Shown here: positions 24,045 to 34,468 of the stretch, piece after piece
Layout: every line of letters starts with the position of its first letter
Position numbering within the stretch: the first letter of the stretch is position 1
From: Symbiodinium natans
Taxonomy: Eukaryota > Sar > Dinophyceae > Suessiales > Symbiodiniaceae
Length of the DNA: 64,000 nucleotides
NCBI GenBank assembly: GCA_905221605.1
Contig: CAJNDS010002070.1
Coordinates: forward strand, 524,296 to 588,295
Reading direction: 5' to 3'
Position numbers and translations under genes: made by a program
The notes under the pieces: generated by a model
What the model was told of the DNA's origin: nothing
Databases searched by the model: none
What the model saw: only the letters and a program-made list of their open reading frames with translations

Positions 24045-24068
24045 GTGGCCGAGCAGGTTTCCGAGCCT
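24045..24068 (+). CDS. Linker microexon, 24 nt
   Basis: VAEQVSEP between CTCGAG|GTG and CCT|GTTCCC. Homologue of 16492-16515 with a GT instead of a GC donor at the same codon. Confidence 0.45.
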
Positions 24069-24925
24069 GTTCCCGAGCTCCTGACCACGATGCTTTGACG
24101 AAGTAAGTGTTGCAGTGGAGGCCATGTCAGCCACGTGTATGCCTTCCATTTTGGCTTCAGCGATTCGAGTTTGGTGAGTGTTGTGGTTTTGGATGGGTTC
24201 GAAGATGGTGATAAGCCCGTGGGCAGCGTGGAAAAGACTGTCTCTGTGTGTCAAAGATTGAGGAGTTCGGTCCTTAACCACAAGTCTCTACGTCTTCTTC
24301 AGGCGCATGCCTCGTACCCTGAACCTTGAACACGGCAAAGCTCAAACAAACCGAAATGATTCTGATTTGAAATAATTTGAAATACGAGTCTTGAAGCCCA
24401 AGCTTGGGTGCACATGCAAACCCCAAACCCTTATCCTTGCCCGGCCAAGGAATTCATTTGCAGAGTCTCCCGTAGCCAAGCTCAGCAACGAGGATACTCA
24501 CAGACTGGGTCGTTTCAGTATTTGTGAGACTACGCCTGGCTACGCTTGGCCTCGGGCAAAGCCAGGCTTCGGTGCTGGTGTCATTAGCCGGTGCCGTTCC
24601 GCAAGCCTCTTGAGCCTCTTGAGCTTAAAAACTTAAAACCCTGAAGACCCCTCTGAAGGCGATTGCCTATCAGCTGGTACGCCCTGTTAATCCCAGACAA
24701 CCACTAATCACTTGGCTGGCGTTTTAGGTTTTTCCGAGTGGACATCGCAGTTGCCAATCCCACAGATAACAAAATAAAGAGTATAGAGTTCTTAAGGGAG
24801 GGGGGTTCAAGGGGGGTAGGTACCCAGGGAGCCTTAAGGAAGCTTAGGGAGTAGTAGGGAGTGTTAGGGAACCTTGGGTTGCATACCCCCCTTGAAGCCC
24901 CCCCCCCCCTTAAGAACCCTCTAAA

Positions 24926-25055
24926 AAGAGAGGAAAAGAGAAAGAGAGAGAGAGAGAGAGAGGGAGAGGGAGAGGGAGAGGGAGAGGGAGAGGGAGAGGG
25001 AGAGGGGGAGGGAGAGGGAGAGGGAGAGGGAGAGGGAGAGGGAGAGAGGAGGGAG
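24926..25055. repeat. GAGAGG hexamer minisatellite
   Basis: About 130 bp, GA-rich then near-perfect AGAGGG units. The Glu-Gly and Ser-Pro/Ser-Leu frames through it are by-products of the repeat. Confidence 0.92.
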
Positions 25056-25186
25056 GGAGCAACCTCTGACCCTGATAAAAGCTCGTAAAAAGTCCCTAAG
25101 AGCCTCCCTAAGTGACGGCACTCGAAGGCCCGCAGGCTCGTCTTAAAACCCCTGAAGATCCCTACGTACCGCATCTCCACGCGAAG

Positions 25187-25240
25187 GATTTCGAAGCCTC
25201 AGCCGATGTCCCGGTCGACACGGTTGAAAAAGTGGACGCT
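25187..25240 (+). CDS. Linker microexon, 54 nt
   Basis: Eighteen phase 0 codons, DFEASADVPVDTVEKVDA, between GCGAAG|GAT and GCT|GTGGAG. Last linker exon before VP module 5. Confidence 0.55.
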
Positions 25241-26721
25241 GTGGAGCCCTGAGTTGGTTAGGTCTCGGGGCCTCCGGTGGCAAAAGAGGTATTCGAATGT
25301 AGGACTCCTTGGGTAGGAATGACCCATCCTTCGCCAAAGCCCTACGATTCCAAACGCTGGTGTCCTAAATCTCGCCAACCTTGAACCCGCAAGGTCTATA
25401 GTGCCAGGACCCGTTGTTGGATTTAAGACAGGATTGCCCTCCGCAAGCCGGTGTCTCTGGCACCTTGTAGCATTCGAAGTACGTCGCACCTAGTATGGGC
25501 AAGGACTTCTCGTTGGCTCGTTTAAGCCCTTGCATGGTTAGGGTATAGCAACGCACAAAACCGGAAAGTGACAGAAGGCATGTTCCCCAGAGAGAAAGCT
25601 CACGAGCGTCCTGTCGAACTCGTTAACGCAGGAAGGTTCACGTAGGCCAATGAACTTCTGGAGTCATGAGACCACATGAGACCAGGTTCAAGCGGAGCAG
25701 GACTCTGAGGCGCTGCCACAGAGTCTCATCTGCCTCTGACTCTCATGGTTCCGGTGCGGCTTTGGATTGTGTTCTTAGGGGCTCTTCTGGTGATGGCTCA
25801 AAAGACCGGGCAAACCAAAGACATTGGCCCAAGGATGCAGTCTACGTCTGTCGCCTCCGGGGAGATAGAGGCACGCACTCGACGGCTTTGGAGCGACAAG
25901 GTCTTTAAGTTTTTGTTGTCCCTGGACCTGTTGTCCACATGAGACATGTCACGAGACAGGCTTCGATGGCCTGTAGCACCCACAGACGCAGCTAAAGGAT
26001 ACCAAATAACAGGAGATGGGGAGTCCGGCGATCCGGAAGGTACACGACCTTAACTCACTAGAAGACGCGCTGTTAACTGCTTGGGGGTCGAAAGTCGTCA
26101 TCCAATAATCACTTGCAACACTTGCCGCGGTTTTGGGAACACATGGTGCGCGTGCGTGCATGCGTGCTTGACAACATGCTGCAGGAGGTTGACATCCCGA
26201 ACCTGCCGGTTATAGAGTCTGGGGTCTTCCAACCCTGAACATCCGCAAGCCTTAAACACCCCACCCCCATCCCCCCAAAAAAAACCTGGAGCTCCAAAAC
26301 CTGTAAAAACCTCAGACCCCAAACCCCCCCAAAACCCAACCCACAAACCCCTATGAGCACTAAGCTTAAACTTTTAAGAGCTCTTAGCCCCGATGCATTT
26401 TGCATCTAGGGCTGAGGGTATAAGACTTCGACACTACCAAGATGATAGCCAGAAATGCAAAATCCCGAACCTTGCTTTCAGATACAATCAAAAACGCTCT
26501 TAGCATTCTAATCTCCGCAGCCAAAGACTAAGCAATTGAGGGGCTTCTGTCTTTAGCAAGTTTTGCCCTTCGGTGTAGAAATTTGGGTCTTCAAGATCAC
26601 ACAGGTGTGACTCGATAGAGCGTCGGCCAGTTGATGTTGTTTTTGAACTGTTCCACGTTAGGACCCCTGGCTGGATTCTTGTGTCTGAACTTACACACCT
26701 AATCTACCCTGCTGCCTCGAG

Positions 26722-26763
26722 GTGGTCATCCCAGACGACGTCGTGTCAGGTGATACTTTCCTG
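26722..26763 (+). CDS. VP module 5, first half (42-nt microexon, GC donor)
   Basis: Fourteen phase 0 codons, VVIPDDVVSGDTFL, between CCTCGAG|GTG and CTG|GCTCCT. Same exon architecture as 287-328 and 4062-4103. Confidence 0.65.
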
Positions 26764-27268
26764 GCTCCTCAGACTGCCGATGTTGAACACCATTTTGAAA
26801 TTGTTGGGAGTTCAGCTGTCGTCGAACATCGACGTGCGAAAACCTCTGACGTTCTCGCTCTCTGACGTTCTGGCTCTCTCGCTCTCTCTTCTCGCTGTCT
26901 CACTGTCTCTCTGTCTCTCTGTCTCGCTCGCTCACTCATTCACTCACTCATTCACATGAACACAGAGACAGCGAATTCCAACCCTACTTACTTCTCAGAT
27001 CCCCGCACCTCCAAAGCCTGGACTCAGATCTGAAGGATGGTGGATTGTCAGGTGAAGTCCCGCTCCACGAGAGGTTGGGTTTAGAACTTTTGCTTACCCA
27101 CCCGCCCATCAAGCTCACGTCTACACTTCCTCTACATTCTTACATGGATTCTCGCAGGCTTCCTCTTCATGTGTAGGAAGTTTGAAGTAGGGCTCTTCAG
27201 CTCGAGCTATTCTTATCGAAACTTGAGAAGCTACACCAAGGGTCATGCAATACAGATCTAAAGCCGAG

Positions 27269-27331
27269 GTCGTTCTGGACGACGGAAGAGAGCTGGAGGT
27301 TGCTGTGCCAGAGGGTTGTGGACCTGGTTCT
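27269..27331 (+). CDS. VP module 5, second half
   Basis: Twenty-one phase 0 codons: VVLDDGRELEVAVPEG then CGPGS, between GCCGAG|GTC and TCT|GTGCCT. It is the closest match to 4722-4781, with the same cut after GPGS but a GT donor. Confidence 0.7.
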
Positions 27332-27506
27332 GTGCCTCGGCTGCTCCAAGAGTTTAAGTTGCTTGCATAGGGGCTTTGAGGATGGTGGAGGGGTTTCGAG
27401 CAGTGGCTCCGCGTGGTTGTTCTTTCTCCTGCAATGAATCATCTTCAGCAGCTTGCAGCTGAAAATGATTCGGAGCGCCGGTTCCTGGCAGATGTACTTC
27501 TGCGAG

Positions 27507-27545
27507 GTCATCATCGTCAACACCACTGAGGATGATGCCTCTTCC
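27507..27545 (+). CDS. VP module 5, C-terminal strand
   Basis: After TGCGAG|GTC the frame reads VIIVNTTEDDASS with TCC|GCGGCG as donor; a few codons more (to 27548 or beyond) are possible. It corresponds to 5048-5101 (IISIN...) and completes the split module. Confidence 0.5.
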
Positions 27546-28121
27546 GCGGCGAAGGAGGAGCACATGGGGATGCGTGGGAGAGGGACTCGGTTTTTCCCGT
27601 TCACTGCCATGGCCCCTTCTTAGGCCCCGTGTGGCTGCACAGGCCCAAGAGCTGCTCCTACGGTTGAGTTTAGACGGATTCTGGCCAAGTACATGCGTAG
27701 CGTACAAATCCTCCTTGCAATCTGAAGCTGACATTCGCAATGTGGTCTGCAACCAACTCTTTAGTCCTTTACAGGCTGCTCAACGGCTGTTAGGGGTGTT
27801 AAATGTTGATTCCGGACGTTTGGTTGCGTACGGCGCCATCCTAGATGTAAAAGCTCGGCCCGAAAAAACGATGACCGTGCGCCCTGGTATTCAGCCGCTT
27901 ACGAGATCTGGTTTAGACAATTCCCCCCCAGTTGAGTATAGGGCTGTCAGGATCTAGTAGCCACGAAGTCTGAAATTGCACTTCAGCTCAAAGAATTCAC
28001 AAGACGGCCGCCGATTTCGCTTGGCCTCTTCTAAATTGCTATGCCGGCCATGCAGGTAACATGGCAAACCCTGATTGCACCTGTATGCATAAAAAAGCCT
28101 TGTATACGAAGTCCTGGCAAG

Positions 28122-28142
28122 GAGCCTGTCGCGTCTCTTGAG
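28122..28142 (+). CDS. Possible linker microexon, 21 nt
   Basis: EPVASLE between GGCAAG|GAG and GAG|GTTCCC. Fits the family but is very short. Confidence 0.3.
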
Positions 28143-28374
28143 GTTCCCTGTGCCGCAGCGAGTGGTGCTTGGGGTGGGGCTGCTTTGGGGGAGGGCATGT
28201 TTAGAGCTCCGGGGCCGAAAGGCCGAAATCGGCCGGGGCGGTTTTGGGATTAGCCCCCCGACTCTCTGGGTCCAGAAAAGGGACCATGAAGCGTGATTTG
28301 TTCATGCTCCAGGGGTTTGAGCTTTGCGAGGCTTGCCCGGGTTTTTGCAAATCTCAGGGTTTAGGGCTTCCAAG

Positions 28375-28461
28375 GCACCGCCACCGACGAGCACGCTGCC
28401 GCCACCGACGAGCACACAGCCGCCCACGCCTGCCGAACCGCAAGCGAGAGAGGTGGCGCAG
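28375..28461 (+). CDS. Pro/Thr-rich linker exon, 87 nt
   Basis: Twenty-nine phase 0 codons with an internal duplication of PPPTST, then QPPTPAEPQAREVAQ and CAG|GTACCC. The acceptor is TCCAAG|GCA. Likely a flexible spacer. Confidence 0.55.
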
Positions 28462-29024
28462 GTACCCCGGATTTCTGTGGGGTTTGATTGCTCCTGCTAG
28501 CTTTGGGGCGCGAGAAGTATTCGAACTTTAGCTCGTGGCGGGTGGACTCTGCTTGGGTTTGCAGGTTTGGGATGATGAGGCCCTCAGCTTGCTTCGTGTC
28601 CAAAAAAGTTGTAGCAACTTGCTTGGCTGTGCTCTAAGCCTGCACAAGATGGTTGGCAGGGTTTTGGTGCTGGAATCGTTGAAGGTCTCGACGCTCGGGG
28701 CCTGCACTCGTGTTACAGCTTACAACGCTCATCCCCAAAATCCACCTGAACCTTCTGACCTGAACCTTGTGAAGCCAGACATGTCTGTCGAGGAGGATGC
28801 CAAGCATGATTGAGTGCCCAAGAGCCTGGAGTGGTTTTCTGGGACATGGGACAGACAGTTCAGGATCAGTTTAAGGTTGCCAGCTTGAGGGTTCTAGATT
28901 TGGGGCTTTCCTTCCAGCCCCCTGACCCGAAGGCCCTGAACCCGTGCGCTAGCTAAAAAGCCCTGAGCCGTATACGTGTCATGCATGATTCATGCCTTCA
29001 ATTCCAACAATGGCATCTTGAGAG

Positions 29025-29060
29025 GCTGTGGAGACCATTGAAATCGGCATAACTGTTCCT
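29025..29060 (+). CDS. VP module 6, first quarter
   Basis: Twelve phase 0 codons, AVETIEIGITVP, between TGAGAG|GCT and CCT|GTGGCT. It aligns with the start of 10906-10980 (ETVEIEVIVP) but is cut right after Val-Pro. The missing part is supplied in phase by 29566-29595. Confidence 0.55.
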
Positions 29061-29107
29061 GTGGCTCGGTCTCTTATCGGTTTCATGCTTTTCATGCTGT
29101 TGCATAG

Positions 29108-29128
29108 GGGGGGGGGGGGGGGGGGGGG
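29108..29128 (+). repeat. Poly-G tract, 21 bases
   Basis: Uninterrupted G run in the intron that splits VP module 6. Confidence 0.9.
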
Positions 29129-29565
29129 CGCTTGGAATGTCAGTGCAGAAGGAATCCTCACAGCGTCGCACTAAACTCTGGTTGGATGCTGTCTTTGAGA
29201 GGCGGCTTTCTGCATCAACAGTTGAACGGTGACTTCTGGAGTTCTCAAGTCCGGAATTCTGAAAACGGGCTCGATGGCCCAAGCAACAACTGATTCGTGA
29301 AGGTTTGGATGCTATCGAGTGTTTTTTCTTAAAGGTGGACAGTTCCTGCCAACGGCTATCTGGTTCATCTCCCGTTGTGGAACGCAGTTGTCCCGCCCAT
29401 GTTACAATGCGGCTTGTAGTTCGTCACGAAGCCTCGCAAGAACTTTCGCCTTGCGTCATGGGTTCTTGCTGCTCAAACCACACAGATCTCCTACAGATCT
29501 CCCCCTGATCCCCCAACTTTGCGATGGCGGTCCAGGGTTCTTCGCTCTTTTCGCAGCTTCTCCAG

Positions 29566-29595
29566 GTCGGTTCGAAAGCGGGTGACACTTTCACC
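29566..29595 (+). CDS. VP module 6, second quarter (GC donor)
   Basis: Ten phase 0 codons, VGSKAGDTFT, between CTCCAG|GTC and ACC|GCGGAG. Joined to 29025-29060 it restores the P-x-G-x-x-x-G-D-x-F spacing exactly. The donor is at the usual position after G-D-x-F-x. A start three codons earlier (TCGCAG|CTT) is possible. Confidence 0.55.
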
Positions 29596-29802
29596 GCGGA
29601 GTGGAACGGCCGCTCAGCTTGGGAGCTGAAAACTATAGAACAAGCTGCCTGCAATACTGACGTGTAACGAGCATGAAGGAATTTTTAAGACGCCTCGGCG
29701 AGAAATTGAAAAAGATTGAGCTATGCAGAGATGCCAAATGTAACCCCTCATTTGAAACAGCATGGAGAAAGACTTTACACACCGCATCAAAACAGCTTCC
29801 AG

Positions 29803-29874
29803 CTTCCCCAAGGCCGGCCCTTCGAGGTGAAAGTGCCACTGGGCAGTGGAGCTGGCTCCCTGATTACGGTGCAG
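29803..29874 (+). CDS. VP module 6, second half (GC donor)
   Basis: Twenty-four phase 0 codons: LPQGRPFEVKVPLG, then SGAGSLITVQ, between TTCCAG|CTT and CAG|GCCGGT. It is homologous to GRELE-AVPEGCGPGS but reads through GAGS without an intron. Confidence 0.6.
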
Positions 29875-29994
29875 GCCGGTTTGTTTGGATGGAGACCTGG
29901 CAGCCCACATTGATGAAGGGCAAGTTAATACATGTACAGTTGCACGTCGTTTGCCGCGCCCGTCAATGTACACGGGGGAGAAGGGAGGGTGGAG

Positions 29995-30021
29995 GAGCAC
30001 TCGGAGCCTCTGAAGTGCCAA
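29995..30021 (+). CDS. Possible linker microexon, 27 nt
   Basis: EHSEPLKCQ between GGTGGAG|GAG and CAA|GTTGCC; the frame stays open beyond it (VAVEVSARF). Confidence 0.35.
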
Positions 30022-30297
30022 GTTGCCGTCGAAGTTTCAGCGAGATTCGTAGCCATCGGGTTTTCGGGCCCTCGTCCGAAACCCCGAGCCGAGTTCAACA
30101 CCCTCAACTCAGCCCTAAGCTGCAAGCTGTATCTTGTATCTACCACAGCCCTCCGCCCTGAACCTTGTGCACCGTATCCTGCCGAAACCCATAGAGTTCC
30201 AGAAAGCTTGAATATGAAACAGCATGAACAAGACAGAGTCCTTGGATGGACTGTGCAGCCTCGTGAAACCCAGAGAACGACCTTTGGATCTACGCAG

Positions 30298-30333
30298 GTT
30301 CCACTAGAGCCTGATGTGGAGGCACGCGCACAG
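30298..30333 (+). CDS. Linker microexon, 36 nt
   Basis: VPLEPDVEARAQ between ACGCAG|GTT and CAG|GTTTGA. Similar to 31606 (VPLEPRPER). Confidence 0.5.
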
Positions 30334-30980
30334 GTTTGAAAGGGTCCGTGGGGCTCTGATGTAGTGTGGTCCTGGGAGTCTTGGGTCAGGCTTCACTCTA
30401 CGGCGACCTTCGGTTCCTTCGGTTGCCCAGAAATGGTGCTTGACGTGTGACGGTTGGAAGTTTGGGGCTGTTCGAAGGGGTTTCGATGAGAATCCGGACT
30501 TCAACTGTTTTTTTTTCTCCGTTTGGCCCTTGGAACTCTCTTTGAACGCTAGGAATCTGCCCAAGCAAAACCCGGCTGAACAGCAAGGGCCTCTAGCAAA
30601 CCGGATCGACACCACACAAGAAGGATCTCAGACAGAACCCCGAGACACAAAACCATGAACCCCCCACACGCCCACCAGGACTTTGAGATCACGGCATCTA
30701 CGGGCACATCCTTGGGTCAGGACCATGCGCATCGTTGGCAAGGATTTTAAGACTATAGCTCCAGGACTCAAAATGACTTTGACTTCATAGCTGACAAAGA
30801 CTATCAAAGGGGTAGAGTCCCAGGTTCTTATCGACATGATCTCATATGCAGGAATTTTCACGACGCAAACTTCTGTCCAAAAAGCCTAAAGTGTTGACGG
30901 AATATAGGATCTCAGTGATAGTTTGTTAAAATGGGGGTTGGTGGCGGCAGTTCAGCGTAACAGGCCTCCATTATCTTGAG

Positions 30981-31160
30981 GCTTCTCGTGTGCAGAACTC
31001 GGCCACCCACAAGCTCTCCGATGCCTCTGAGAACCCTCTCGGCTCCGCGGCTCCGCAGGACGAGGCGCTCGAGTCCCCCAAGGCCTCCAAGCCCATGGAG
31101 CCGGCGGAGCCCATTCTGGAGGAGCCTGCAAGTTCGTCCTTGACCGTGGACCGATCCGAG
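30981..31160 (+). CDS. Long Ala/Glu/Pro/Ser linker exon, 180 nt, GC donor
   Basis: Sixty phase 0 codons between CTTGAG|GCT and GAG|GCAGGC. The peptide begins ASRVQNSATHKLSDASENP and continues with Lys/Glu/Pro-rich text ending LTVDRSE. No domain is evident; it looks disordered and fits the surrounding linker exons. Third-position C/G is high, unlike the flanking intron. Confidence 0.65.
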
Positions 31161-31276
31161 GCAGGCCTTGCTGGGGTGGGGTCTGCACTCAGTTTTCGAA
31201 ACGTCTTAAAGCTAGCCCTCTTCAGCCCTCTCAAGCCCTTAGCTGCCTCAGCTCTATAGACCCGTGACGCACAGAG

Positions 31277-31450
31277 GCGGTGACAGAGCCAACCACAGAG
31301 CCTGTCGCAGAGCCCGTGGCCGAGTCCGCGGTGGAGCCGCCTGTGGAGCCGCCTGCGGAGACGGTGGCGGAGCCGGTGGCGGAGCCGGTGGCGGAGCCGG
31401 TGGCGGAGCCGGTGGCGGAGCCGGTTGCAGCAGCCAGTGCTCCGGAGCAG
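31277..31450 (+). CDS. VAEP-repeat linker exon, 174 nt, GC donor
   Basis: Fifty-eight phase 0 codons between CACAGAG|GCG and CAG|GCGCCA. It starts AVTEPTTEPVAEPVAESAVE and contains five tandem copies of the 12-bp unit encoding AEPV at about 31365-31424. An expanding coding repeat in an acidic linker. Confidence 0.65.
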
Positions 31451-31605
31451 GCGCCAGAGCATAGACAGATTCCCAAGCAGGAAAAGCACACGCGAGCCTC
31501 CAAAGGCCAAGAGATTCCTTAGGTTTTGCTGAAACAAGGCTCAAGTCGTTTACGGATGTAACTTGACATGTCCTCTTTAACCCCGAGCCCAGCTCAATGG
31601 GCCAG

Positions 31606-31632
31606 GTGCCCCTGGAGCCGAGACCGGAGCGC
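31606..31632 (+). CDS. Possible linker microexon
   Basis: VPLEPRPER after GGCCAG|GTG, matching VPLEPDVEAR at 30298. The right edge is unclear (CGC|GAGATG would be a GA donor). Confidence 0.35.
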
Positions 31633-32125
31633 GAGATGAGCTTGGGCTGAGCCAAATACCTCATAAGCCCAGGGCTTCAGGAGTTCAAGTTTGCATCCTA
31701 CAGGGGCATTCTACAGGAGCAGTTTTGACTCTGAACGCGCACTTCTGGGATCGTATGAAATTGGGCGAGTTTGGGGTGCATTGGGCCCCTCTCCTCAAGC
31801 TTCCAGGTTCTTGTGCGCATTCCGCACTACATGACCCGAGAACAAGAGTTCTGAAACACCAGCCAGCACAATTACACCTTTCAACTCATTCTCAAACCTT
31901 AAATCCATGTCTGAACTGTGGCCCTTACGTTACGTACTATCCCCAACAGCGTTTGACGTTCAAAACCTGAGATCTGAATCGAACCACACCATTAACTCGA
32001 CAATGCCCAAGCCCCCAGAAATGCCCATGGTACAGGCTTGGTTCCAGGGGGTGATGTTGAGTGATTCGGGTCCTTGCAGCTTGGGTTTCGTCCCCAAGCC
32101 CTCCCAAGTCCTTCAAGCTCCCAAG

Positions 32126-32140
32126 GAAGCAGTTGCAGCT
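32126..32140 (+). CDS. Possible linker microexon start
   Basis: EAVAA after CCCAAG|GAA with a GC at GCT|GCCCGT; the frame continues AARGGLLQ. Weak because it is so short. Confidence 0.25.
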
Positions 32141-32424
32141 GCCCGTGGAGGCCTCCTGCAGTTGCAGCTAGCCCTCGCAGTCGGAGTGACCTGTAGCTTC
32201 GAACAGGCTCAAAGGCTTTGGCTCGCTTGAGAAGTGTGAGAAGTGGAGTAGTATCTTATAAGAATATTGCTAGTAGTTTAGACAGGCCTTCAGCTTGCCC
32301 GAGTCGCGAGCCTTAAGCCCAGAAAACACTGGTGAAGCTCCGTAGGCTCTTACAGCTGGGAAGGGCAAACTATTTTGAAACAATAATGGCATTCTTCTTC
32401 CCTTCGGCCTCCTTGTCTCATGAG

Positions 32425-32514
32425 GAGGCCGAGTCATCCAGTTCCTGTAGTCCACGTAGCATTGCAGCAAGAACTCGCAAGAACTCCATGGACATCCTCT
32501 GTGAGACTGAATGC
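32425..32514 (+). CDS. Ser/Arg-rich exon, 90 nt
   Basis: Thirty phase 0 codons between CATGAG|GAG and TGC|GTGGTT. The peptide runs EAESSSSCSPRSIAARTRKN and ends SMDILCETEC. It looks like a basic, phosphorylatable segment. Not recognised as a family. Confidence 0.5.
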
Positions 32515-32536
32515 GTGGTTTGATACTGGAGAATTT

Positions 32537-32553
32537 CCCCCCCCCCCCCCCCC
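32537..32553 (+). repeat. Poly-C tract, 17 bases
   Basis: Homopolymer in the intron after 32514. Confidence 0.9.
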
Positions 32554-32597
32554 GAATCTGATCCTATGCCTCTCCCAACAGCTTCAGCACAGTGCAG

Positions 32598-32672
32598 GCC
32601 GAGGAGGTCTCCCCCGGCTCGCCACTGAAGCGGCCAGCCACGAACCGGAGCGTCACCACAAACAGGAGCACA
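32598..32672 (+). CDS. Basic Ser/Thr/Arg exon, 75 nt, GC donor
   Basis: Twenty-five phase 0 codons between GTGCAG|GCC and ACA|GCACGG: AEEVSPGSPLKRPATNRSVT then TNRST. A second GC six bases on (CGG|GCTCAG) would also keep phase 0. SPLKRP resembles a phosphorylation or nuclear localisation type stretch, which is inference. Confidence 0.5.
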
Positions 32673-32744
32673 GCACGGGCTCAGCACGCGTCTCTGAGTT
32701 GTCTAGACTCCTAAGTCCGCCACCCTGAAGTGACCCCCCCACAC

Positions 32745-32995
<251 letters not shown>

Positions 32996-33062
32996 GTAGT
33001 TCGGCAATGGTCGGCATGCGCTTGTATTGAGGACCTATGTTCACGGTTCTCTTCTGTTCATG

Positions 33063-33146
33063 CTTGCAGCCACCAACTCACAACGAAGTACACAGCGCAG
33101 TGTGTTGCAGCCAAGGTTAGATGTTACTGCCAGCATCCGCCTTAAA
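33063..33146 (+). repeat. Dispersed 84-bp element, copy 2
   Basis: Same length as 3520-3603 and gap-free against it; again immediately follows a microsatellite and precedes an ATGTATAT-type tract. Confidence 0.75.
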
Positions 33147-33344
33147 CCATGTATATACACGTACACGTATGTAAGATGCAACATGTATATAGACAAACAC
33201 CCCTTTTAAACGACAACCGGGATGCGTGTCAGTGTTGGCTGAGTGCACCAGGCCTGTCTGACTCGTCTTATATACAGAACCGCCTGTTGTTTCCCAACAC
33301 GGCGGGAGGAAACTTGGAAAGGATGCTTGTCTTAGTTCCGTTGC

Positions 33345-33383
33345 CTGTGTGTCTGTGTGTGTCTGTGTGTGTGTGTGTGTGTG
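33345..33383. repeat. GT/GTCT simple repeat
   Basis: Short GT-rich tract in an intron. Confidence 0.85.
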
Positions 33384-33987
33384 GTAGACGTTGACGTCTG
33401 GATTCATGTTTTCAGAGCTACGTCGGGCTTAGAGGGCAAGAGTCAACATTCTGCCCGAAGGAGTCTCCCTGGACCTCCGACGGAAACAGCTCCGTCGAAC
33501 ACGGTGGCTTGGCGATGCTCGCTACCAACTTTCCAAAGCCCTTCTTGTCCAGCAGTGAGGGCTTAAGAGGTAAAAGGGTTTGCAAGTGTAAAGCTGAAAG
33601 GGTTGAGGAGTTGGGGAGACTAAAATTGATAGAGGGGGCTAAGCATCTGACGCTCCTTGACCTTGGCACGGAAGTGTTGTTGGGGTAGCCCTCCAGGGAG
33701 CTGGGAAAGTTTCTGCGCTGGTCTCCTTGAAACCTCCAACACAACTCCAGGTCGATCGAGTTGTGCACTGTTTTGGGTCTAGATGGCTTGGGCATGAGGC
33801 ATGTGGTGCACAATTTGTGAGAATCGGACAATGGTTGAGGTCACATGTATACTTCATCCGGATGACAAGCTCAGGTGCCTTACATGTTGAAATCCGACAG
33901 AGGCCGTTTTCATAAGCTGTACTTTTTGTAGGAGATGTCGAGTGTAGCAGGGTTTGGACTTCAGGTATAGGTGCTGAATGCTCTGAG

Positions 33988-34050
33988 GTCAAGAGGCGAG
34001 ACTGGGCCGACGAGGAGATGGCAGCGGCCAAGTGGCTTCTGGAAGCACAG
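33988..34050 (+). CDS. Charged helical exon, 63 nt
   Basis: Twenty-one phase 0 codons between CTCTGAG|GTC and CAG|GTGGGA: VKRRDWADEEMAAAKWLLEA then Q. It predicts as an amphipathic helix. Family unknown. Confidence 0.55.
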
Positions 34051-34267
34051 GTGGGATTCGTGGCCTCAGGGAGTTGGACGTGCAAGGATTAAACGTATTA
34101 ATCTCTCAAGCCGCTAGCTTCGGCCTTCTATAGTTGCAAATCACGAGCACAGCGGCTCTTGAAGAAAACCGCCAGAAAGAGCACAATTCCAGACCACAAG
34201 CTGCCGAAAACAACACCACCAAAAAGCACGCTTGAGGATCATAATCTCCACTCACGAGGCAACAACA

Positions 34268-34313
34268 CCACCAGAACACACACACACACACAGACACACA
34301 CAGACACACACAG

Positions 34314-34347
<34 letters not shown>

Positions 34348-34437
34348 ACACAGACACCGACACACACAGACACCTACACACACACACAGACACACACAGA
34401 CACACACACAGACACACACACACACACAGACCCAATC

Positions 34438-34468
<31 letters not shown>

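Larger units (their letters stand above)
13191..26721. other. Intron space of the first linker region
   Basis: Apart from the listed microexons, pseudo-exon and simple repeats I see nothing else here that I can support. Introns run from about 220 bp to over 2 kb. They carry many CCTGAAACCC- and GGGCTTCAGG-like words, a CT/CACTCATT tract just beyond the right edge (26865-26957), and scattered open frames without domains. Confidence 0.4.

Noticed and set aside
29335-29400. VPANGYLVHLP reading as another VP half
   Set aside because: Lacks the PGD core and a fitting phase; the in-phase partner of 29060 is 29566.
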